Source of the DNA: an uncultured Actinomycetes bacterium | GTDB lineage: Bacteria; Actinomycetota; Actinomycetes; Nanopelagicales; Nanopelagicaceae | Assembly: GCA_937864205.1 (NCBI GenBank) | Contig: CALMJB010000132.1 | Location: forward strand, 1 to 19,550 | DNA length: 19,550 nucleotides | Direction: 5' to 3' | Shown here: positions 14,053 to 19,550 of the stretch, one piece after another | Layout of the letters: each line of letters begins with the position of its first letter | How positions within the stretch are numbered: the stretch's first letter is position 1 | Translations under genes and position numbers: made by a program | Notes under the pieces: generated by a model | Told to the model about the DNA's origin: nothing | The model's input: only the letters and a program-made list of their open reading frames with translations | The model's database searches: none

Positions 14053-15792
14053 ATGCTTCGCGAGCATTTTGCAGCAGATGTAAACAGTAAGTTAGTTGGT
14101 CAGAGTGTAAAACTGGCTGGCTGGGTGGCTAGACGTCGTGATCATGGCGGGGTCGCATTCATTGATCTGCGTGATTCATCTGGATCAGTTCAAGTTGTCA
14201 TAAATGATGAAAAGGTGGCTGGGCAATTACGGGCGGAATGGTGCGTGCTTATAAGTGGAACAGTTTCTAAGCGACCTTCGGGAAATGAAAATAAGAACCT
14301 TGCCAATGGCGATATTGAAGTAGTTTGTAATCAACTTGAAGTTCTAAGTGAAGCGGCAGCATTGCCATTTCCGGTAGATAGTGGGGAAGATTTAAATATT
14401 TCTGAAGAGGTTCGGTTGAAGTATCGATACCTAGATCTTCGGCGAGAAGAACCGGCCAAAAATTTGCGGTTGCGCTCAAAAGTTGTAGCTGCAATTCGCG
14501 ATGTTATGAATAAGAATCAATTCCTAGAAATAGAAACACCTTATTTGACCAGATCAACTCCAGAAGGAGCCCGTGATTTCCTGGTGCCAGTTAGATTGCA
14601 ACCTGGTTCTTGGTATGCACTTCCGCAATCGCCACAACTTTTCAAACAACTGCTGATGGTGGCTGGAATGGAAAAGTATTATCAAATCGCCAGATGTTTT
14701 AGAGATGAAGATTTTCGGGCAGATCGCCAACCTGAGTTCACCCAACTAGACATCGAGATTTCTTTTGCTGACCAAGAAGATGTGATAAAAGTTTCAGAAC
14801 AAATATTGCAATCAGTTTTCAAACAGATTTTAGATTTCGATATACCTAAACCCATTCCGCGAATGACTTATAGGGAAGCGATGGATAGATACGGATCAGA
14901 TAAACCAGATTTAAGATTTGAAAACGAGCTTAAGGATGTAACTTCTTTTTTTAAAGATACGACCTTCCGAGTATTCCAAGCTGAATATGTTGGTGCGGTT
15001 GTTATGCCAGGTGGTGCCACATCACCGCGCCGAGAACTAGATGAATGGCAGGAATGGGCAAAAGCCCGTGGTGCTAAAGGTTTGGCATATATATTGGTGC
15101 AAGCCGATGGTTCACTAGCAGGCCCAGTCGCTAAAAACTTATCTGAGATTGAAAGTAAAAATATTGCATCGCAGGTTGGTGCTAAAAATGGTGATGCGAT
15201 TTTCTTTGCAGCCGGTTCGAAAACCAGCTCGCAAAATCTGTTAGGTGCAGCTCGATTAGAAATTGCAAACCGATGCCAGATGATTCCCGCGAACTCCTGG
15301 AAATTTCTCTGGGTGGTAGATGCCCCGATGTTTGAGAAAGTTGATGCAGAAAATCCAAATTCTGGCTGGACCGCAGTTCATCATCCATTTACTGGACCAA
15401 AGCCAGAGTTCAAAGATAATTTTGATAAATCGCCAGCAGATGCATTGGCATACGCATATGACATTGTTTTAAATGGAAATGAGATTGGTGGCGGTTCAAT
15501 TCGTATTCATCAATCCGATGTGCAGCAACGTGTGTTTCGCACAATTGGTTTGTCGCAAGCGGAAGCTGAGAGCAAATTTGGATTCTTATTAGAGGCCTTC
15601 AAATACGGACCACCACCTCATGGCGGTATCGCATTTGGAATTGACCGACTTTGTGCATTACTAGCGGGTGCTAATTCAATTCGCGAAGTAATCGCATTCC
15701 CAAAAACCGCAAGTGGCGCAGATCCTTTAACGGGTGCACCAACACCAATTACGCCAGCGCAACGAAAAGAAAGTGGCGTTGATTTCAAATAG
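14053..15792 (+). CDS. aspS: Aspartyl-tRNA synthetase, probably the non-discriminating (Asp/Asn) type
   Basis: Bacterial-type class II AspRS of 579 residues: N-terminal OB-fold anticodon-binding domain (about 1-105), catalytic core with LKYRYLDLRR (121-130), TPEGARDFLVP (168-178) and motif 2 ARCFRDEDFRADRQPEFTQ (212-230), an inserted GAD domain (about 285-420), and motif 3 HGGIAFGIDRLCALLAG near the C-terminus. In the anticodon domain the sequence reads RRRDHGG with His31, and RPSGNEN around Gly77; these correspond to the His and Gly reported for non-discriminating AspRS that also charges tRNA-Asn, in contrast to the Leu and Lys of discriminating enzymes. That reading implies GatCAB transamidation and is an inference. 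ATG 14053 has AAAGG about 9 bases upstream. Confidence 0.97.
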   Translation: MLREHFAADVNSKLVGQSVKLAGWVARRRDHGGVAFIDLRDSSGSVQVVINDEKVAGQLRAEWCVLISGTVSKRPSGNENKNLANGDIEVVCNQLEVLSEAAALPFPVDSGEDLNISEEVRLKYRYLDLRREEPAKNLRLRSKVVAAIRDVMNKNQFLEIETPYLTRSTPEGARDFLVPVRLQPGSWYALPQSPQLFKQLLMVAGMEKYYQIARCFRDEDFRADRQPEFTQLDIEISFADQEDVIKVSEQILQSVFKQILDFDIPKPIPRMTYREAMDRYGSDKPDLRFENELKDVTSFFKDTTFRVFQAEYVGAVVMPGGATSPRRELDEWQEWAKARGAKGLAYILVQADGSLAGPVAKNLSEIESKNIASQVGAKNGDAIFFAAGSKTSSQNLLGAARLEIANRCQMIPANSWKFLWVVDAPMFEKVDAENPNSGWTAVHHPFTGPKPEFKDNFDKSPADALAYAYDIVLNGNEIGGGSIRIHQSDVQQRVFRTIGLSQAEAESKFGFLLEAFKYGPPPHGGIAFGIDRLCALLAGANSIREVIAFPKTASGADPLTGAPTPITPAQRKESGVDFK

Positions 15793-15804
15793 TAGGCTGA
15801 CCTA

Positions 15805-16140
15805 ATGGGACCAGGTGGTATTGCGGTAATTATTTTGGCCGCTTCAGTTGCAGTTATTGCAATTTCAATTGCTTACTTTGTAATTCGAAGCAGCAGAGTG
15901 ATTGATGAGGCTAAAGCCTTGGTTAAAGAGGTAACCACCACAGTCAATCTCATAAATTCGCCATTAAAAAGTATCCAGCGAGTGTCAAAGCGAGTAGAAG
16001 ATCTCACCGAAAAAGTGAGCACTGCCGGAGAAGAGTTTTTTGAAGATAATCCAATTGCGCTGAAGGCAGCCGGAGCACTTTTTAGCGCAGCAAAATTAAA
16101 AGGTAAAAAACGTAAGGCGAATAAGAAGAAATCTGCATAA
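15805..16140 (+). CDS. DUF948-type small membrane protein
   Basis: A 111-residue protein with one N-terminal transmembrane helix (about 5-27, after MGPGG), then a heptad-like helical stretch (about 30-75, with Val-Lys-Glu-Val, Leu-Ile-Asn and Val-Glu-Asp-Leu segments) and a very basic tail ending in KGKKRKANKKKSA. This is the layout of DUF948 proteins, which in actinobacteria lie directly upstream of alaS. The function is unknown; the short cytoplasmic coiled coil and the Lys-rich tail suggest binding to another protein or to acidic surfaces, which is inference. AGTAGG (15791-15796), overlapping the aspS stop, is its ribosome binding site. alaS begins 12 bases after its stop, so it is part of one transcript. 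The rpsD gene that often stands before it elsewhere is absent. Confidence 0.88.
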   Translation: MGPGGIAVIILAASVAVIAISIAYFVIRSSRVIDEAKALVKEVTTTVNLINSPLKSIQRVSKRVEDLTEKVSTAGEEFFEDNPIALKAAGALFSAAKLKGKKRKANKKKSA

Positions 16141-16152
16141 GGAAATTTCACT

Positions 16153-18834
16153 GTGAAGTCCGCTGAAATTCGAAACCGTTGGCTAGATTTTTTTGAAAGT
16201 AAAAATTCTCAAAAACTAAACCACACCGTTGTACCATCGGCATCGTTGATCGCCGATGATCCAAATCTTTTGCTGGTAAATGCTGGGATGGTGCCATTTA
16301 AACCTTATTTTTTAGGGGAGTTGAAGCCGCCATACCAACGGGCAACATCGATTCAAAAATGCGTTCGAACTTTGGATATTGAAGAAGTCGGAAAAACCAC
16401 CCGTCATGCTTCTTTCTTTCAGATGTGTGGAAATTTCTCTTTTGGCGATTACTTTAAAGAAGGCGCCATTGCATTAGCCTGGGAGTTATTGACCAAGCCA
16501 ATTTCAAACGGTGGATTTGGTTTTCCAGAAGATCGATTATGGGTAACGGTTTTTTTAAATGATGATGAAGCTGCCGATATCTGGCACAAAAAAATTGGAT
16601 TACCTAAAGATCGAATTCAGCGCCGGGGCATGTCAGATAATTTTTGGTCTATGGGAGTGCCCGGACCATGCGGGCCATGTTCAGAGATTTATTACGATCG
16701 CGGCGAGCAATATGGAAAAGCAGGAGGTCCAATCGTCGATGAGGATAGATATTTAGAGGTTTGGAATCTGGTGTTCATGCAAAATTTGCGCGGACCAGGT
16801 GCTGGCAAAGAGGACTTTCCAATTTTGGGCGAGTTGCCAGCAAAAAATATCGACACTGGACTTGGTCTTGAAAGAATGGCAGCACTGTTACAAGGCGTAG
16901 ATAACATTTATGAAATTGATACCACCGCTCAAATTTTGAATACCGCCTCAACATTAACTGGCGTTAAATATGGCAAAGATAAAAATAGTGATGTTTCGCT
17001 CCGAGTAGTCGCCGATCATGCCCGCACCGCAGTTATGTTGATTGGTGATGGCGTCACACCAGGTAATGAGGGCCGAGGATATGTGTTGCGCAGAATGATG
17101 CGCCGAACGATTCGCAATATGAGATTACTTGGTTCGCAAGAAGTCGTTATAGAAAATCTTTTCAAAAGTGCAATTGCCGCAATGGCTCCGCAGTATCCAG
17201 AGTTAAATAATGAATCAAAGCGAATCTTGGCAGTTTCGCTGGCAGAAGAGGAAACATTCCTGCAAACTTTAAAGAGCGGAACAAATATTTTTGATATAGC
17301 GGCCAGCCAAAGTAAGAGTGCAAAACAAAAGCAGATCTCCGGCGATACCGTCTTCAAACTACATGACACTTATGGTTTTCCATTTGACCTGACCCTGGAA
17401 ATGGCCAGAGAACAAGGTCTGGAAGTAGATGAGCCTGGTTTTAGAAAGTTAATGCAAGAGCAGCGAGAAAGAGCGAAAGCCGACGCAAAATCAAAGAAAA
17501 CCGGACATACTGATGTTGGCGAATACCGAAAGATTTTAGATAAATCTGGACCATTGAAATTCTTGGGATATGAAAAGCAAAGCAGTGAGGCAAAAATCAT
17601 TGGATTATTACAAGATGGCAAAGCAGTAACAGAGGCAGGCGAAAGTCAAGAATTAGAACTAATCCTTAACCAAACACCTTTCTATGCAGAAGGTGGCGGT
17701 CAACTTTCTGATCAAGGCAAAATCGAAATCGATGGCGGCATATTTGAAGTCAGTGATGTGCAAACTCCACTTGCCGGAGTAATAGTTCATCGCGGAGTTT
17801 TGCGTAAAGGAAATTTGAAAGTTGGCGGTCAAGCGCGTGCGCAAATTGATGTTGATCGTCGAGCCGCAATCTCTCGTGCTCATACCGCAACACATATGGT
17901 GCACAAAGCTTTTCGAGAGGTGCTTGGTGAAACTGCGACCCAAGCCGGATCAGAAAATTCACCAGGTCGATTTCGTTTTGATTTTCCATCCACTAGTGCA
18001 GTTCCCGATTCAGTAATGAATGATGTCGAAGCCAGAGTAAATGAATTACTAATTTCAGATTTGCCAGTCACCGCTGAAGTAATGTCACAAAAAGCGGCCA
18101 AGGCAATGGGCGCAATGGCGTTATTTGGTGAGAAATATGGTGAGCAAGTTCGGGTTGTGAGCGTGGGGGATTGGGCTAAGGAATTATGCGGTGGCACGCA
18201 TGTAAATAGATCTGGGCAACTTGGCGTTGTAAAACTTTTGTCGGAATCTTCAATCGGTGCCGGAGTACGAAGAGTCGAAGCTTTAGTCGGAGTTGATGCA
18301 TATAAATTCTTAGCCCGCGAACATGTTTTATTGAATTCGCTCACTGAGATCATAAAAGGTGCGCGCGCTGAAGAACTGCCCGAGCGAATTAATAACCTGA
18401 TTGAACGAATGCGCCAAATCGAGAAAGAGTTAAATATAGTTCGAAGTAAACAACTTTTATCAGGCTTATCTGAGATGGTCGCACGAGCTGAAAATGTAAA
18501 GGGTTTGAAAGTTTTGGTGGAAAAAATCTCAGATGAGGTTGAATCTGAACTGCTCAGAAAACTTTGCCTCGAATTAGCGGCAAAAGTTGATGTGGTTGTG
18601 CTGCTAACAATTTCAGCAAATAAGCCGGTAATCATGTCGGCAGTTTCAACTTCGGCAATTTCTAAAGGAATTAAAGCCGGTGATCTGATAAAAGTTGGTA
18701 GTACCGAACTGGGTGGTGGCGGCGGTGGCAAACCAGAGTTTGCACAAGGTGGTGGCGCCGAAGGATCTAGCCAGGCCAAAATAAATTCAGCATTACAGTT
18801 AATCAAATCGGCCATCGTAAAAAACTTAAGTTGA
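16153..18834 (+). CDS. alaS: Alanyl-tRNA synthetase
   Basis: Class II synthetase of 893 residues (Escherichia coli 876) with all parts present: catalytic core from the N-terminus (VNAGMVPFKPYFLG, FFQMCGNFSFGDYFK, GPCGPCSEIYYDRG), tRNA-recognition helices to about 460, an editing domain with the zinc-site residues His577 and His581 (HTATHMVH) and Cys679 and His683 (CGGTH), and a C-terminal oligomerisation/C-Ala domain with a Gly run at 854-859 followed by KPEFAQGGG. All four zinc ligands are shifted by the same 13 positions relative to E. coli, so editing should work. The start is GTG 16153 with AAGGAA (16139-16144) upstream, overlapping the preceding stop. ruvX follows in the same frame two codons after the TGA stop. 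Confidence 0.98.
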   Translation: MKSAEIRNRWLDFFESKNSQKLNHTVVPSASLIADDPNLLLVNAGMVPFKPYFLGELKPPYQRATSIQKCVRTLDIEEVGKTTRHASFFQMCGNFSFGDYFKEGAIALAWELLTKPISNGGFGFPEDRLWVTVFLNDDEAADIWHKKIGLPKDRIQRRGMSDNFWSMGVPGPCGPCSEIYYDRGEQYGKAGGPIVDEDRYLEVWNLVFMQNLRGPGAGKEDFPILGELPAKNIDTGLGLERMAALLQGVDNIYEIDTTAQILNTASTLTGVKYGKDKNSDVSLRVVADHARTAVMLIGDGVTPGNEGRGYVLRRMMRRTIRNMRLLGSQEVVIENLFKSAIAAMAPQYPELNNESKRILAVSLAEEETFLQTLKSGTNIFDIAASQSKSAKQKQISGDTVFKLHDTYGFPFDLTLEMAREQGLEVDEPGFRKLMQEQRERAKADAKSKKTGHTDVGEYRKILDKSGPLKFLGYEKQSSEAKIIGLLQDGKAVTEAGESQELELILNQTPFYAEGGGQLSDQGKIEIDGGIFEVSDVQTPLAGVIVHRGVLRKGNLKVGGQARAQIDVDRRAAISRAHTATHMVHKAFREVLGETATQAGSENSPGRFRFDFPSTSAVPDSVMNDVEARVNELLISDLPVTAEVMSQKAAKAMGAMALFGEKYGEQVRVVSVGDWAKELCGGTHVNRSGQLGVVKLLSESSIGAGVRRVEALVGVDAYKFLAREHVLLNSLTEIIKGARAEELPERINNLIERMRQIEKELNIVRSKQLLSGLSEMVARAENVKGLKVLVEKISDEVESELLRKLCLELAAKVDVVVLLTISANKPVIMSAVSTSAISKGIKAGDLIKVGSTELGGGGGGKPEFAQGGGAEGSSQAKINSALQLIKSAIVKNLS

Positions 18835-18840
18835 AGTTGG

Positions 18841-19299
18841 TTGAATCGCTTGAATAAACCAAGCCCAGGTCGAATTATGGCGTTTGACTTTGGGCTGGCC
18901 CGCATCGGGGTGGCCGCAAGTGATTCACATCAGATTTTGGCTTCACCAGTATCTACTTTGAAAAATGATCAGCATGTTCTTATTCAAATTAGTGAGTTAC
19001 TTCGTGAGATTGAACCAAAATTTTTGGTAGTAGGAAATCCAACCCAATTAAGCGGACAACCCGGAACCATAGATATGGCTGTTAGAGATTTTATTTCGGA
19101 ATTAAAGAAATCGTTTCCCGGTGAGGTTTATTTGGTTGATGAGCGGCTATCTTCCCGGGCGGCAAGCACTCAATTGCGCGAAGCTGGAATTTCTGCAAGT
19201 AAGCAAAAACAGAGCATTGATCAGCAGGCAGCGGTGAATATCCTCAATTTTGTGCTGGACTGTATTTCAAATAACAAGAATTTTGGACAACTTTTTTGA
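18841..19299 (+). CDS. ruvX: RuvX/YqgF-family protein (putative pre-16S rRNA nuclease or Holliday junction resolvase)
   Basis: A 152-residue RNase H-like protein. Metal-site residues are visible: Asp16 in AFDFGLARIGVA, Asp100-Glu101 in LVDERLSSRAA and Asp127 in IDQQAAVNIL, together with the VVGNPTQLSGQPG loop (63-75). In E. coli YqgF takes part in maturation of 16S rRNA 5' ends; in mycobacteria a resolvase activity has been reported. The sequence does not separate these roles. The start is TTG 18841; a second in-frame TTG at 18850 is possible. The first ATG (18877) is rejected because it would cut off the first strand, Gly-Arg-Ile-Met-Ala-Phe-Asp. No strong ribosome binding site is present, so coupling with alaS, 6 bases away, is likely. 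Its TGA overlaps the mltG start in TTGA. Confidence 0.93.
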   Translation: MNRLNKPSPGRIMAFDFGLARIGVAASDSHQILASPVSTLKNDQHVLIQISELLREIEPKFLVVGNPTQLSGQPGTIDMAVRDFISELKKSFPGEVYLVDERLSSRAASTQLREAGISASKQKQSIDQQAAVNILNFVLDCISNNKNFGQLF

Positions 19300-19550
19300 C
19301 CAATCTACTGCCTGCTAGAAAATTACCAACTTTTTACAAAATGGTTCTACCGCTAACAATTTCAACGGTTCTATTTATATTTGTTCATAATACTTTTTTC
19401 CTAAATGATTATTTGCAAAAATCCAATAGTCAGAAAGTTGATGTAGTAATCGAGAGTGGCGATTCTGGCTCAATAATCGCTGGCAAGTTACAAATGGCGG
19501 GTGTAATTAAAGAAGCAAAGATATTTTTTAAACTAGCACTGCGCGATAAA
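19296..19550 (+). CDS. mltG: 5' end of the endolytic murein transglycosylase MltG (partial)
   Basis: The frame is open to the end of the window, giving 85 residues from TTG 19296, which overlaps the ruvX stop as TTGA and has GGA (19285-19287) eight bases upstream. A short basic N-terminus (Pro-Ala-Arg-Lys-Leu-Pro) precedes one transmembrane helix (about 16-36), and then VDVVIESGDSGSIIAGKLQ and AGVIKEAKIFFKLA (about 48-81), the start of the extracytoplasmic YceG/MltG region that resembles a LysM-like module. MltG cleaves nascent glycan strands next to the membrane. The catalytic Glu lies beyond the window. An alternative start is ATG 19341, but it has no ribosome binding site and would remove the cytoplasmic basic residues before the helix. 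mltG after ruvX is the usual actinobacterial order, commonly followed by aroE. Confidence 0.88.
   Translation, partial: MTNLLPARKLPTFYKMVLPLTISTVLFIFVHNTFFLNDYLQKSNSQKVDVVIESGDSGSIIAGKLQMAGVIKEAKIFFKLALRDK

Noticed and set aside
18877..18879. ATG start for ruvX
   Set aside because: It would remove the first beta strand before the catalytic Asp, which is conserved in the family.
17880..18905. A 341-codon open frame on the minus strand opposite alaS and the start of ruvX
   Set aside because: It lies wholly across strongly conserved alaS codons, including the zinc-site region, its product is Ser/Thr/Pro-rich low-complexity sequence typical of an antisense shadow, and no ribosome binding site or known fold is seen.

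Overview
The window is a dense stretch of chromosomal housekeeping genes from a bacterium that is almost certainly an actinobacterium. The order pimA - small membrane protein - pdxS - pdxT - yebC - ruvC - ruvA - ruvB - secD - secF - relA - DUF349 - metallo-hydrolase - hisS - aspS - DUF948 - alaS - ruvX - mltG is the order known from Streptomyces and Mycobacterium relatives, and the proteins read as actinobacterial. The DNA is AT-rich for that phylum (low-40s percent GC by eye, A/T-ending codons common), intergenic gaps are tiny, and several genes usual in this neighbourhood (yajC, apt, a peptidyl-prolyl isomerase, rpsD) are absent. This suggests a streamlined freshwater actinobacterium of the acI/Nanopelagicales kind; that assignment is inference. 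I see no mobile elements, CRISPR arrays, rRNA or tRNA genes, prophage genes or frameshifts.

Layout. 1-811: the 3' end of a GT4 glycosyltransferase (probably PimA), then a small LemA-like membrane protein. 812-991: a 180-bp gap with an inverted repeat and the presumed pdxS promoter. 992-3248: pdxS-pdxT (pyridoxal phosphate synthase) and yebC (ribosome-associated factor), almost without spacing. 3287-5567: the ruvC-ruvA-ruvB Holliday junction operon, apparently opened by a leaderless promoter. 5593-8242: secD-secF (overlapping), with a -10 box just ahead of secD and no yajC. 8267-10432: bifunctional ppGpp synthetase/hydrolase. 10429-11706 (minus): a DUF349 protein with three 77-residue repeats, tail-to-tail with relA and sharing its stop-codon bases. 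11707-11948: a divergent regulatory gap. 11949-13999: metallo-beta-lactamase-fold hydrolase and hisS. 14053-19299: aspS, a DUF948 protein, alaS and ruvX. 19296-19550: the 5' end of mltG.

Functionally the window joins cofactor synthesis (PLP), recombination repair (RuvABC), protein export (SecDF), the stringent response (Rel) and tRNA charging (HisRS, AspRS, AlaRS). The AspRS looks like the non-discriminating type, implying transamidation for Asn-tRNA.

The most unusual signal is not a protein. Between the DUF349 gene and the hydrolase-hisS pair, about 100 bases can form three overlapping helices in an A / B / terminator arrangement, of which the middle one excludes both neighbours and the last is followed by five T. 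That is the topology of a transcription attenuator, and it matches no leader family I recognise. It could also be an array of inverted operator sites. A second theme is start-codon usage: five genes appear to begin with TTG and two with GTG.
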